The notes: generated from the sequence alone by a model not told the origin. A stretch of DNA of 64,000 nucleotides from Arthrobacter alpinus (GCF_001294625.1 NZ_CP012677.1:2914001-2978000), one strand, 5' to 3'. Shown: positions 21,601-29,926, counted from the stretch's first letter. Numbers and translations: made by a program.

Positions 21601-22124
21601 TTCAGGGTTCCCTCGAGGCGGCGGGCGGCTTCCTGGTCGCCCAGCACGGCTTCACCTAGGAGGTTGATGTTCAGATCGACCCCGTCCTGGCGGATCTTGG
21701 CGATGGCCGGGCCCAGCTTGGCGTCGGTGGCGTCCACGATCAGGTGGCCCACCATCTCACGCAGCACCCTGCGGGCGATCGGGATGACAATCTGTGGCAT
21801 GGCCGGGGCCATGACGCCGCCGACGCGCACGGCGCCGCGCATGTACCACGGCAGGAACGCCGGCACCTTGGGCGCTAGGAGGGCCAGGTTGCGGGCGGCC
21901 ACGGCCAGGTCTTCGGGACGGACCACGCCGTCAACAAAGCCCACGGTGAAGTCCAGCCCGTTGGGGTCCTTCAAAACCCCGGCCAGGCGCTGGGCGGAGA
22001 CGTCCGCGGGGAACGTGGCGGCCTCGGTGAGCCAGCGCCGGACCAAGGCGATTGTCTCCTGCGCAAGGTCGTTGCCGGGAGCCGGAATGTTGGCTGCGGT
22101 AGCCGCTGGAATGGTGCTTGTCAT
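18672..22124 (-). CDS. putA: Bifunctional proline dehydrogenase / P5C dehydrogenase
   Basis: A 1150-residue enzyme oxidising proline to glutamate in two steps. The N-terminal half (about 60-440) is the FAD-dependent proline dehydrogenase barrel, with LGEAVLGDQEA, YVSIKESS and YLIRRLEEGASPDNF. The second half (about 530-990) is the NAD-dependent P5C dehydrogenase, with the catalytic cysteine in GHAGQKCSAASLV and the glutamate in LLAETSGKN. About 160 further residues follow. There is no N-terminal DNA-binding domain, so regulation is probably by the divergent LysR-type gene 145 bases away. Confidence 0.95.
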   Translation of the reverse strand: MTSTIPAATAANIPAPGNDLAQETIALVRRWLTEAATFPADVSAQRLAGVLKDPNGLDFTVGFVDGVVRPEDLAVAARNLALLAPKVPAFLPWYMRGAVRVGGVMAPAMPQIVIPIARRVLREMVGHLIVDATDAKLGPAIAKIRQDGVDLNINLLGEAVLGDQEAARRLEGTLKLLARDDVDYVSIKESSTVAPHSPWAFDDAVEHVVDKLTPLYTLASSFPKAKFINLDMEEYKDLTMTIAVFKRILDKPEFKNLEAGIVLQAYLPDTLAAMIDLQEWAAARRADGGAPVKVRIVKGANLPMEQVQASVNGWPLATWGTKLDSDVNYKRIVNYALTPEHINNVHIGVAGHNLFDVAHAWLLAKQRGIDTTSGQLEFEMLLGMATGQAEAVRKDVGKLLLYTPVVHPGEFDVAIAYLIRRLEEGASPDNFMSAVFELSENEALFQREQNRFLASLEGVDSTVPPTNRVQDRHQPAVGAPVDYFANTPDTDPSLVANQSWGRDILARIPGSVLANDIVNSTRVRELTELNRIVDTAVASAKEWGALGGAGRAAILHRAGDVMESRRAAFMEVMASETGKTLDQSDPEISEAIDFAHYYAERAKDLETVDGATFVPAHLTVVTPPWNFPVAIPAGSTLSALAAGSAVIIKPATQARRSGSLMVQALWDAGVPRDVLALVQLEERELGRALVSHPAVDRVILTGGYETAELFRSFRNDLPLLAETSGKNAIIVTPSADLDLAARDVVQSAFGHAGQKCSAASLVIMVGSVAKSARFRNQLIDAVSSLSVGYPETATTQMGPVIEPAAGKLLTALTTLEPGESWAIEPRQLDASGCLWSPGVRTGVAAGSNVHLTEFFGPILGIMTAETLEEAIAMVNAIDYGLTSGLHSLDSAEIGLWLDTVQAGNLYVNRGITGAIVQRQPFGGWKKSAVGAGTKAGGPNYLMGLGSWLPAESAETAPLGKTAAKLLNAAAELSSSDQAFLSRSLHSDAAAWADEFGVAKDVSALTAERNVFRYLPLNPLVRLADGEPVAKLVRVLAAGITAGATPVVSCGVVLPNAVQALLVGLGITVTVENDADWLATARRFGAGRIRLIGADAAAVYEATGGRPDLAIYHGEVTEAGRVEMLPFLHEQAVSITAHRFGTPNHLSDALI

Positions 22125-22269
22125 GGTTGGTGTGCGTTCTTTTCTACTGGCGCCAAGGCGGCTGGTGCAAAGCTGTCCTAATCACCAGTATGAGACTATT
22201 ATTCAATAAGGAAAAGCGATGTTTTATGATGAATATTGATCAGTTTTACTAAGCAATCAGGAGGCGCTC

Positions 22270-23208
22270 ATGTTGGACGTCAAACGGCTGCGCTTGCTGC
22301 GGGAACTACACATTCGCGGCACCTTGGCGGACGTGGCCGCGGCACTGCAATACAGCCCCTCTGCCGTGTCTCAGCAACTGGCCCTGTTGGAGAAGGAAGC
22401 CGGCGTGAAGCTGTTGCGCAAGGTGGGCCGGCGTGTGCAGTTGACGCCGCAAGCAGAGATCCTGGTGGCCCACACCGCTGTGGTGCTGGAGACCCTTGAA
22501 CGGGCCGAGGCCGATCTGTCCGCCTCGCTGACCACCGTGACCGGGACGGTGAAACTGGCCGTGTTCCAGTCGGCCGCCCTGGCACTACTCCCGGATATGC
22601 TCACGGCCATGGCACAGACATACCCGGACGTACGCCTGGAGATGGTCCAGCGCGAGCCCGAAACAGCTCTCTATGAAACGTGGGCCAGGGACTTTGACCT
22701 GGTGGTGGCCGAGCAGTACCCGGGCCACGCCGCACCCCTTCACCCGGAATTGGACCGGATCATTCTCACCACCGACGCCATCAGGCTGGCCGTGCCCGCG
22801 CTGGGCGTCAGCGGCGGCGTGGCCAGGCTGCGTCCGGCTCCCGTCGCCCACATTGAGGACACCGCGGAACTGCCCTGGGTCATGGAGCCGCGGGGTGCGG
22901 CGTCCCGGCACTGGGCGGAGCAGGCCTGCCGGCAGGCGGGATTTGAGCCTGATGTGCGTTTTGAAACGGCCGACCTCCAGGCCCAGGTCAGGCTCATTGA
23001 GTCCGGCAACGCCGTCGGACTGATGCCTGACCTGATGTGGACGGGCCGGCCCCCGGCACTGACACTGATCGATTTGCCCGGCCTCCCCCGGCGCACCGTG
23101 TTCACATCGGTGCGACGGGCAAGCCGCCGACGCCCGGCCATCCTGGCTTGCCGGGAAATCTTGGTGCAGACGGCTCAAAAGGTGGCCGGCACGGCCCTAC
23201 AGGCATGA
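22270..23208 (+). CDS. LysR-family transcriptional regulator
   Basis: A 312-residue regulator with an N-terminal winged HTH (LRELHIRGTLADVAAALQYSP onward, cut here) and a LysR substrate-binding domain from about residue 88. A good ribosome site CAGGAGG precedes the ATG. Divergent orientation from putA suggests that it controls putA, itself, or the downstream permease, whose start codon overlaps its stop (ATGA). The 22125-22269 spacer is AT-rich and contains the small dyad TTATTCAATAA, a possible binding site. Confidence 0.9.
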   Translation: MLDVKRLRLLRELHIRGTLADVAAALQYSPSAVSQQLALLEKEAGVKLLRKVGRRVQLTPQAEILVAHTAVVLETLERAEADLSASLTTVTGTVKLAVFQSAALALLPDMLTAMAQTYPDVRLEMVQREPETALYETWARDFDLVVAEQYPGHAAPLHPELDRIILTTDAIRLAVPALGVSGGVARLRPAPVAHIEDTAELPWVMEPRGAASRHWAEQACRQAGFEPDVRFETADLQAQVRLIESGNAVGLMPDLMWTGRPPALTLIDLPGLPRRTVFTSVRRASRRRPAILACREILVQTAQKVAGTALQA

Positions 23209-24404
23209 GGAGGCTGGTGGCCGCAGGCTTTCCAGCCACGCTGTTCCTGGCGGGGCTGGCGCTGCTCGCCACCGGCCTGCTAACTCCGGAGTCGGCGCTG
23301 GAACTGGCTGCCCGCACGGTGCCGATCCTGCTGTTTGTCCTGGCTATGACCGTGGTGACGGAACTGGCAGACAACGCTGGGCTGTTCCACTTCATCACGG
23401 CGCGGCTGGCACGGTTGGGCACACGCTCCACCATCAATGCGCCCCCGCGTGGCCGAATCGTTTTCCTGTGGCTGCTGGTGGTTGTCCTGGCCACGGTCAG
23501 CACGGTGTTCCTCTCACTTGACACCACCGCCGTGCTGGTCACCCCCGTGGTGGTGTCACTGGCTCGGCACGCCCGCATCCACCCCCTGCCGTTCGCCTTG
23601 ACCACTGTGTGGCTGGCCAACACGGCGTCGCTGCTGTTGCCGGTCTCGAACCTGACCAACCTGCTGGCGCAGCGCCAATTGGGGCTCAGCCCGCTGGGGT
23701 TCGCCCAACTGCTGTGGGCGCCAGCCCTGGTAGGTGTCTTGGTGCCGGTCGCCTTTTTGTTCCTGATCTACCGCAAGGACCTGCGGGGGCGGTACCGGGA
23801 ACCAGCGCTGCCGCCGGTGGCGGACAAGCGGCTGTTGCTGCTCAGTGCCGGCACGGTTGCGCTGCTGTTGCCAGCCTTGGTCTCCGGCGTTGCTGTGTGG
23901 ATTCCGGCGAGCATTGCCGCGGTGTTTTTGCTGGTGGTGTTCGTGGTTCGCCAGCGCTCGGCCATCCGCTGGGCCATGTTGCCCATCCAGCCGTTGCTGC
24001 TGACCATGGGGCTGTTTTTACTGGTCGCCGCCTTGCACGACCACGGGTTGGGCACGGCTCTGACCCGCATCTCCGGCACGGGCGAGGACTTCCTGAGCCT
24101 GCTCCAGCTGGCGGGCCTGGGTGCCCTCAGTGCCAATGGCGTCAACAATTTGCCCGCCTATTTGGCGTTGGAACCTGTGGCCGACTCCCCTGTTCGGATG
24201 GCCGCCTTGTTGCTGGGGGTGAACCTTGGACCGCTGGTCACGCCGTGGGCGTCGCTCGCCACACTGTTGTGGCACAGCCGCATGAAGTCGATGGGCTTCA
24301 ATATTTCCTGGCGAGGCTATGTCCTGGCTGGCCTGGCGCTTGCGGTGGTGTTGGTGCCACTGTCCGTGCTGGCACTCTGGCTTTCGGCTGGGCTGCCTGG
24401 GTAG
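23205..24404 (+). CDS. ArsB/NhaD-type ion transporter
   Basis: A 399-residue membrane protein with about ten to eleven hydrophobic segments. It contains family-like motifs such as LDTTAVLVTPVV and a late NGVNNLPAYLALEP, as in ArsB/NhaD/SLC13 carriers. It probably exchanges an anion or organic acid at the cytoplasmic membrane. The ATG at 23205 overlaps the LysR stop, so both are translated together; upstream in-frame starts would lie inside the LysR gene. No arsenic genes accompany it, so an arsenite role is not supported. Confidence 0.8.
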   Translation: MRRLVAAGFPATLFLAGLALLATGLLTPESALELAARTVPILLFVLAMTVVTELADNAGLFHFITARLARLGTRSTINAPPRGRIVFLWLLVVVLATVSTVFLSLDTTAVLVTPVVVSLARHARIHPLPFALTTVWLANTASLLLPVSNLTNLLAQRQLGLSPLGFAQLLWAPALVGVLVPVAFLFLIYRKDLRGRYREPALPPVADKRLLLLSAGTVALLLPALVSGVAVWIPASIAAVFLLVVFVVRQRSAIRWAMLPIQPLLLTMGLFLLVAALHDHGLGTALTRISGTGEDFLSLLQLAGLGALSANGVNNLPAYLALEPVADSPVRMAALLLGVNLGPLVTPWASLATLLWHSRMKSMGFNISWRGYVLAGLALAVVLVPLSVLALWLSAGLPG

Positions 24405-24505
24405 TTCCCTGTACGACGCCGGCTGGCCGGGTTCCCAGCCCACCGGATCACCTCTGCCATAGGGGCAACCAGAAAGTTGTCAGCCCCACGTGCCACCATG
24501 GATGC

Positions 24506-25459
24506 ATGAGCATCTGCGCAGTTCCCGGGCCCGCCGCTGCCTGGCATGCGGGTGGCCCCTACAATCTGAACCAAACCTTGGGCATCCTCGGGCGCGGGCC
24601 CGCGGACAGGACCGTCCGTCTGGCCCCGAACACTGCCTGGTTGGCCTTCCACACACCAGCCGGTCCCGCCACGCTGGGCATCACCCAGAACGGTCCGGAG
24701 GTGCGAATCCGCTCGTGGGGGCCGGGCGCCGAGCTGGCGCTTGAAGCCGCACCGTCCCTGCTGGGTGCCCACGATGACTGGTCACACTTCGACTCCCCCG
24801 AGTTCGCCGCCACCCTCCCCCGGCTGGCAACTAGTGCCCGACGCCGGAACCTGGCACTGCGCCTACCCTCCACCGGGCGCATGGTTGACGCGCTGGTGCC
24901 AGCCATTCTGGAACAAAAAATCACCTCGCTTGAAGCCCACCGCGGCTATGTGACACTGCTGCGCAAGTTCGGCAATCCGGCGCCGGGCGCCGGGCTTCAC
25001 CCGGATATTCCAAACGACCTGCTCGTGGCCCCGACCCCGGGGCAGTGGGCCGCCATTCCGTCCTGGGACTGGCACAAGGCCGGGGTCGGGCCACAGCGCT
25101 CTGCCACCGTCCTGCGAATGCTGCGATCGGCGTCGGGCCTGGAACGGCTGGCACGGTTGCCAGCCGAGGAAGCCGCCACGAACATCCAGCTCATCCCGGG
25201 CATAGGGCCCTGGACGGCGGCAGAAGTCACCCAACGCACGCACGGTGACGCCGACCAGGTGGCGGTGGGTGACTACCACCTTGCGGCTTACGTTGGCTGG
25301 GCGTTGGCGGGAAAGGCCGTGGATGACGCAGGCATGTTGGAACTTCTGGAGCCGTGGCGCGGACACCGGCAAAGGGTGGTGCGGATGCTGTACCTCAGCG
25401 GCTTCCGCAAGCCGTCGTTCGGCCCGCGGATGAGCATTCAGGACCACCGCAGGCACTAG
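24506..25459 (+). CDS. DNA-3-methyladenine glycosylase-like HhH-GPD protein
   Basis: A 317-residue protein whose C-terminal half carries the helix-hairpin-helix GPD fold of base-excision glycosylases. It has PAILEQKITSLEA, the hairpin LIPGIGPWTAAEVTQR and, 14-15 residues on, VGDYHLA with the catalytic aspartate. This resembles AlkA, which removes alkylated purines. The start is ATG 24506; the frame stays open far upstream, but only as a shadow of the transporter gene. It stands alone on the plus strand. Confidence 0.85.
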   Translation: MSICAVPGPAAAWHAGGPYNLNQTLGILGRGPADRTVRLAPNTAWLAFHTPAGPATLGITQNGPEVRIRSWGPGAELALEAAPSLLGAHDDWSHFDSPEFAATLPRLATSARRRNLALRLPSTGRMVDALVPAILEQKITSLEAHRGYVTLLRKFGNPAPGAGLHPDIPNDLLVAPTPGQWAAIPSWDWHKAGVGPQRSATVLRMLRSASGLERLARLPAEEAATNIQLIPGIGPWTAAEVTQRTHGDADQVAVGDYHLAAYVGWALAGKAVDDAGMLELLEPWRGHRQRVVRMLYLSGFRKPSFGPRMSIQDHRRH

Positions 25460-25495
25460 TTCTTGCGGCGAGCCCGGATCGCCTAGGCTGGTTCC

Positions 25496-25774
25496 ATGAG
25501 CGAGATCATCAACCTACAGGTAACTTTCATCCCCAACGACGGCGAATTCTTCCGAGTCAAGCTCGCCCTTGACATTGCCATTGAGCAAGTTGTGGAGGAA
25601 ACGGGTTGCATCCAGTACGAAATCACGGAGGAATCCGAGGAAAGGATCGTGCTGACCGAGCAGTGGGCCTCCCAGCAAGACCTCGACAAGCACGGCAAGG
25701 GGATCGCGGTCCAGGACCTCAATGAATCCCTCAGCGCGCTGCTGGCCGAACCGGTCAAGCTGGAGCGCCTTTAA
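25496..25774 (+). CDS. Small antibiotic-biosynthesis-monooxygenase (ABM) domain protein
   Basis: A 92-residue single-domain protein with the ferredoxin-like ABM fold: a VTFIPNDGEFFRVK strand-helix, a central ETGCIQYEI and a WASQQDLDKHGKG segment. Family members such as YgiN act as quinol monooxygenases or quinone-handling proteins in the cytoplasm. It follows the glycosylase by 36 bases and ends six bases before a long terminator hairpin. Confidence 0.8.
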   Translation: MSEIINLQVTFIPNDGEFFRVKLALDIAIEQVVEETGCIQYEITEESEERIVLTEQWASQQDLDKHGKGIAVQDLNESLSALLAEPVKLERL

Positions 25775-25779
25775 CGCAT

Positions 25780-25845
25780 AACTGCCGCTTTCCCGTATAC
25801 CTGCCGTTGGACAACAACGGGTATGCGGGAAAGCGGCAGTTTTGC
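25780..25845. terminator. Long bidirectional hairpin terminator
   Basis: Arms of 22 bases (25780-25801 and 25820-25841) pair with a single mismatch, and an inner CCGTTG...CAACGG helix extends the structure. The outer edges are AACTGCC and GGCAGTTTT. It lies between the convergent ABM and thioredoxin genes. The length is unusual for a simple terminator. Confidence 0.8.
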
Positions 25846-25856
25846 GTGGTGGGCGC

Positions 25857-26234
25857 CTACTCTGCTGCCTGCTCCTCAGCCTTTTTGGCAACGGCGGCGT
25901 GCACTTCGGCCATGTCCAGTTCCTTGACGGCGGTGATGACCTTCTCCAGATCAGTCCCGCTTAACGCCCCCGGCTGGGCGAAAACCAAGACCTTCTCGCG
26001 AAACGCCATCAGCGTGGGGATGGAGGTGATGTTCGCCTCGGCGGCCAGCTGCTGCTGCGCCTCGGTATCCACCTTGGCGAACACGACGGCGTCATGCTTC
26101 TCGGAGGCAGCCTCATAGGTGGGCGCAAAGCGCACACAAGGCTGGCACCAAGACGCCCAGAAGTCAACGAACACGATGTCGTTATTCTCGATGGTGGTGC
26201 CAAACGTTTCAGTAGTGATATCAACTGTAGCCAT
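25857..26234 (-). CDS. Thioredoxin
   Basis: A 125-residue thioredoxin with the redox-active site in FWASWCQPCVRFAP (WCQPC instead of the usual WCGPC) and the cis-proline in SIPTLMAF. It reduces protein disulfides in the cytoplasm, probably with thioredoxin reductase encoded elsewhere. A charged Ala/Glu-rich tail of about 15 residues follows the normal fold. The Gly-to-Gln change in the active site is known in some thioredoxins and may shift the redox potential. Confidence 0.92.
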   Translation of the reverse strand: MATVDITTETFGTTIENNDIVFVDFWASWCQPCVRFAPTYEAASEKHDAVVFAKVDTEAQQQLAAEANITSIPTLMAFREKVLVFAQPGALSGTDLEKVITAVKELDMAEVHAAVAKKAEEQAAE

Positions 26235-26306
26235 GCGTTAACCGTACGCGATGAGGCTTCGGAGTAGGGAAAATTTCGCTGACCGCTTGAGGGCCGGGGG
26301 CTGGTT

Positions 26307-27536
26307 TTAGTCTGCGTCCGGTTCATGGGCGCTGAGGAAACGGCGGCCGCCAAAGATCACCGCGGCACTGATGAGCACGGCAGCCGCTGCAACATAGAAG
26401 GTGATAGAGGCGTTGAAGTACTCTGCGATCCGGGTGGCCATGAACGGCGCCAGCGCCCCGCCCATCCAGCGAACGAAGTTGTAGCCGGCACTGGCCACCG
26501 GCCGTGGTGAATCCGAGACCGACATGGCCATTTCGGTGAACAAGGTGTTGTTGATGCCCAGCAGAGCGCCGGAGGTGACGGTCAGAATCACGATCAGGGC
26601 AACGGAGTTGCCGGCGGCCAGGGCCAGGCCCACCAGGATCAGCATGAGGACCAGCAATGAACCCATCAAAGCCCGGGTGGGGCCGAAGCGGCGCTGCACC
26701 ACAGGTGCCACAAATACTGAGAACACCGCCACAGCAACACCCCAGCCGAAGAAGACGGCACCAATACCGTAGGCATCGAAGCCCAGGATAAACGGCACGA
26801 AGGCCAGGATGGTGAAGAAGCCGTAGTTGTAGAACAGCGCGCTTCCGGCCGTGGTGCGCAGGCCCTTGTGGCCCAGGGCCAGCAGCGGGTCACGCAACCG
26901 TGTCTTGGCGGCAGGTACGGAAGCCTTCGGCAGCAGGATCATCACCAGGACAAAGGCGATGGCCATGGCCGTTGCCGTACCAAAGAACGGCGCTCGCCAC
27001 TGCCAGCCGCCCAGCAGGGCGCCCATCAGCGGGCCCAGCGAGAGGCCCAGCCCCAGTGCCGCCTCATACAAGATAATGGCTGTGGCTGCGCCGCCGGAGG
27101 CGACACCCACCATGACTGCTAGGGAGGTAGCCACAAACAAGGCGTTGCCCAGGCCCCAGCCGGCCCGGAAACCCACCAGCGCATCCACCGTGTTGGACAT
27201 TCCCGACAGTGCGGAGAACACCACAATGATGCCCAGACCGATGAGCAGCGTCTTCTTGCCACCAATCCGGGAGGAGACAAAGCCGGTGACCAGCATGGCG
27301 ATGGCTGTCACCAGGAAATAGCTGGTGAACAGCAAAGAGACTTCGCTCGGGGTGGCTTCGAGGTTCTTGGCGATCGCCGGCAGGATCGGGTCCACCAGCC
27401 CAATGCCCATGAACGCGAAGACAGCGGCAAACGCCACCGCCCAGACGGCCTTGGGTTGTTTGAGCATCGATTGCTTCTCGGAGTGGAGGGTACCCTCACG
27501 GGTTTGGGTTGCCCCCGTTGTGGAATTGGCCTGCAC
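26307..27536 (-). CDS. MFS efflux transporter
   Basis: A 409-residue major facilitator with about twelve membrane segments. It carries the loop 2-3 motif FVSSRIGGKKTLLIG and motif C-like glycines (LGLGLSLGPLMGALLGG), typical of the drug:H+ antiporter group. Translation may start at 27536 or at the internal ATG before LKQPKAVW. It lies 85 bases downstream of a MarR-type gene on the same strand, so substrate-induced derepression of export is likely. The substrate is unknown. Confidence 0.88.
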   Translation of the reverse strand: MQANSTTGATQTREGTLHSEKQSMLKQPKAVWAVAFAAVFAFMGIGLVDPILPAIAKNLEATPSEVSLLFTSYFLVTAIAMLVTGFVSSRIGGKKTLLIGLGIIVVFSALSGMSNTVDALVGFRAGWGLGNALFVATSLAVMVGVASGGAATAIILYEAALGLGLSLGPLMGALLGGWQWRAPFFGTATAMAIAFVLVMILLPKASVPAAKTRLRDPLLALGHKGLRTTAGSALFYNYGFFTILAFVPFILGFDAYGIGAVFFGWGVAVAVFSVFVAPVVQRRFGPTRALMGSLLVLMLILVGLALAAGNSVALIVILTVTSGALLGINNTLFTEMAMSVSDSPRPVASAGYNFVRWMGGALAPFMATRIAEYFNASITFYVAAAAVLISAAVIFGGRRFLSAHEPDAD

Positions 27537-27621
27537 GGTTTCTCCTCAGAACTGCTTGTGGTTTCACTTGCGTCGACCCTCGACGCTGGTGCGCGACTTT
27601 TGTCCCAGCGTGCCGTCGCGC

Positions 27622-28068
27622 TCAGTCGGTGGAGGACTGTTGTGTCAGGGCTGCATTGAGCTTTGCAATGGCCGGAATGGCGTTGGCAATGGATGATCGT
27701 TCGGCGGGGCTGAGCGTCTCAAGCGCCGTAGCCATAGCGGCGTTCCGGCGCCCGTTGGACTCTGTGAGCTTGACTCTTCCGACAGCGGTGAGCTTGACCA
27801 GCACCACGCGGGCGTCGGAGGAGTCGGAGATGCGCTGCACCAGGCCGGCGGCCTCGAGTTTGATGATCTGCTCCGTGGCACTGGGGACCCGAATGCCTGC
27901 GTTGCGGGCGATGTCGCTGACCCTCATGGGGTTACTGGAGATCATGTTCAAGGTGCTCAGCTGCCCAATGCTCAGTTCACCTTCGGCATCCATGGACCGC
28001 ACCAAAAACACTGCTTGGCGCAAGATGTGGCGGTAGCGGCCGGCTAGGTCCTGAAGATCTTCTCTCAT
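27622..28068 (-). CDS. MarR-family regulator
   Basis: A 148-residue winged-helix repressor: an N-terminal dimerisation helix, then SIGQLSTLNMISSNP and VSDIARNAGIRVPSATEQI (recognition helix), and the wing SDSSDARVVLVKLT. The start at ATG 28068 leaves a clean promoter region in front. A 15-base dyad directly upstream of this start is a likely autoregulatory operator. It is expected to control itself and the MFS gene behind it. Confidence 0.9.
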   Translation of the reverse strand: MREDLQDLAGRYRHILRQAVFLVRSMDAEGELSIGQLSTLNMISSNPMRVSDIARNAGIRVPSATEQIIKLEAAGLVQRISDSSDARVVLVKLTAVGRVKLTESNGRRNAAMATALETLSPAERSSIANAIPAIAKLNAALTQQSSTD

Positions 28069-28069
28069 A

Positions 28070-28084
28070 GTTAGGTAGTCTAAC
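28070..28084. promoter_or_regulatory. Dyad GTTAG-N5-CTAAC, candidate MarR operator
   Basis: A perfect inverted repeat GTTAG (28070-28074) and CTAAC (28080-28084), one base upstream of the marR-type start codon and 43 bases from the divergent acetyltransferase start. MarR proteins typically bind such 15-20 base dyads overlapping their own promoter. Confidence 0.6.
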
Positions 28085-28126
28085 AATTTAGGCTTCTGAG
28101 TGTCAATTTCGAACTGGCATAGGCAC

Positions 28127-28660
28127 ATGGAATTGACCACTGCGCGACTGGTTCTGCGCGAATATTCGGCTGCGGATTTTGATGCAGTCCACGCCTTCGC
28201 CACCGACCCCCGAACGGTGCTCTTCGTAGACTGGGGCCCCAATACGGAGCAGGACACGCTGGATTTTCTGAACTACTGCGACACGAGCGCCCAGGCGGTG
28301 CCGCGAACGGGGCACACCCTGGCCATCACCCTGGCCGGCGTCGTCATAGGGTCTGTGGGGCTCACAGTGCACCACGGAGCCAAGGCGGAGATCGGCTACA
28401 CGGTCAATCCCACCCACTGGGAGCTGGGATACGCCACCGAAGCAGCCAAGGCCCTGCTCGACTTCGGCTTTTCAGAGCTGGCCCTTGACCAGATCACGGC
28501 CACCTGCCGGCCGGAGAATGTGGCCTCAGCAGGCGTCCTGCGCAAGCTTGGCATGGCTCAAACGGGGCATCTGAAAAATGACCGGCTCATTCGAGGAGCC
28601 TGGCTTGACTCACTGGTCTTCAGCACTACTGCGCCACAGCTGTCATCCAAAACCGGGTAA
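28127..28660 (+). CDS. GNAT acetyltransferase, RimJ/RimL type
   Basis: A 177-residue acetyl-CoA-dependent N-acetyltransferase. The typical opening TTARLVLREYSAADFD is followed by the acetyl-CoA binding region IGYTVNPTHWELGYATEAAKAL and the closing RPENVASAGVLRKLGM. The substrate could be a protein N-terminus or a small amine. The start is ATG 28127; an ATG nine codons earlier lies in the promoter area next to the MarR dyad. Confidence 0.87.
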   Translation: MELTTARLVLREYSAADFDAVHAFATDPRTVLFVDWGPNTEQDTLDFLNYCDTSAQAVPRTGHTLAITLAGVVIGSVGLTVHHGAKAEIGYTVNPTHWELGYATEAAKALLDFGFSELALDQITATCRPENVASAGVLRKLGMAQTGHLKNDRLIRGAWLDSLVFSTTAPQLSSKTG

Positions 28661-28777
28661 AGGTACACACCCAGTTCACGGCAATTTCACTTCTTTCACG
28701 CATACTGGCCGAGTTGACTAACCACACAGTTGGTTCAGATTGACGCTTTGGTCTACAACGGCATCCCAGGAGGAATC

Positions 28778-29020
28778 ATGACCCGCCCCACCCATCATCA
28801 TGCGTTTGTTCACCCCGTCGACGTGCAGTTGTGGCCACAGTTGGCCCCCGACCAGCCGGTGTCCCTGATCAACGAGCGCGGCTGGCGCCTCCGGGGAACC
28901 GTGGAGACACTCACGAATGACCGCCAATGCCTGTGGATTCAGCTCGACGCCGGCATGGGCCGTCAACTCATCCACCACCAGGATGGTTTTATGCTCGAAA
29001 ACACCCTGCCCGGCCACTGA
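28778..29020 (+). CDS. Small hypothetical protein
   Basis: I do not recognise this 80-residue protein. It has a strong ribosome site (AGGAGG, 5 bases before the ATG), which supports a real gene. The sequence starts with a His-rich stretch (RPTHHHAF), has no membrane segment, and reads like a small beta-rich domain (VSLINERGWRLRGTVETL, then QLDAGMGRQ). It may be related to small PilZ-like or SH3-like folds, but that is a guess. It converges on the next gene with only six bases between stops. Confidence 0.65.
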   Translation: MTRPTHHHAFVHPVDVQLWPQLAPDQPVSLINERGWRLRGTVETLTNDRQCLWIQLDAGMGRQLIHHQDGFMLENTLPGH

Positions 29021-29026
29021 TTGTTC

Positions 29027-29665
29027 CTAGCTATAGGGTTCGATCATGGAGACAAATTCCTTCGCTTCCTCTTCCCCAATGTCCGCATGATCGCGCAAAA
29101 GGCGTGCCGCGCCGTCGTAGTCTCCGCTTTGGGCTAGGGCGCGGACCTGCCCAAAAATCTCCTCATTTAGGCGTGTGCTGGCAACTTCCCGGACTTCCTC
29201 GCCCTGGGAAACTATGGCCCGGTATCTGTACGCATGGGGGGCTGGCGCCACCGCGGGCACCGGAGCTGCTGCAACAATGTCGGCAACAGTCAAAGGGCTT
29301 TCCGTTGCCGACGAGACGGCAGGCGCCGGCGACGGCTGGGGAAATTGAGCCAACGCAGCTACCGCCGCGGCCGACTCCCCCAGGCTGGTGCCGGTGGCAC
29401 TGCGGTAGGCCTTGACTGCGTTCAGGACCTGCTGGCGGGCGATCAACGAATAGACGCTTTGATGGGTCTCCGGCGTCAGTTTGGCACTCGCCTCCTGCGC
29501 CATCTCTCTGGTGATTTCGCGCCCATGGCGTTTGGCGTTGCCCCCGGCAGGCTCCGAGCTGGCCGCATTCTGACTTCGGCGGGTCTTTCGGCCCATCAGC
29601 CAAGCGACGAAGGTCACGACAATGACAACGAGCACGACAATAAGCATCGGGACAAGGTATTCCAT
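29027..29665 (-). CDS. Membrane-anchored hypothetical protein
   Basis: A 212-residue protein of unknown function. One N-terminal membrane helix (residues 5-25) is followed by a basic stop-transfer stretch (GRKTRR). Then come a helical domain (QSVYSLIARQQVLNAVKAYRSAT), an Ala/Pro-rich linker and a C-terminal helical segment (VRALAQSGDYDGAARLLRDH) that resembles a short TPR-like or ribosomal L7/L12-like hairpin. It is predicted to face the cytoplasm. Confidence 0.7.
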   Translation of the reverse strand: MEYLVPMLIVVLVVIVVTFVAWLMGRKTRRSQNAASSEPAGGNAKRHGREITREMAQEASAKLTPETHQSVYSLIARQQVLNAVKAYRSATGTSLGESAAAVAALAQFPQPSPAPAVSSATESPLTVADIVAAAPVPAVAPAPHAYRYRAIVSQGEEVREVASTRLNEEIFGQVRALAQSGDYDGAARLLRDHADIGEEEAKEFVSMIEPYS

Positions 29666-29926
29666 ACCCTAACCTTAAGGCCCCCGCCGCATTCTGGCTG
29701 CCCGGAATTAATCGTTTGCCAATAAACCGTGCCCGTTGGGATGGACTTGCGGCCCAGGGCGATCCCCACAACAAGAAGCGGCCCGCCCTGGCCATAAGGG
29801 AAGCCCTTATGGTCCCCTGCGTCCGCGGAGTTGCCGAGGTAGCAGGTCAGCGCCGAAACTCTACCCAGCGCCGGGCTGGTCTCGGCGGGCACGGGCTACT
29901 TCAGCGAGGGAGTGGCGGTTAACCTG
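29666..29926. other. Intergenic stretch with a short inverted repeat
   Basis: No convincing gene. A perfect dyad, CCATAAGGG-AAG-CCCTTATGG, lies at 29792-29812 and could be a terminator stem or operator, but there is no T run. Small open frames on both strands here have no start signals or recognisable sequence. Confidence 0.45.

Noticed and set aside
23205..24404. Arsenite efflux (ArsB) assignment for the transporter
   Set aside because: No arsR, arsC or other arsenic genes nearby; the fold is shared with sodium and dicarboxylate carriers.
23609..25459. A 616-codon frame ending in the AlkA-like gene
   Set aside because: The first 300 codons are a shadow of the transporter gene; the glycosylase starts at 24506.
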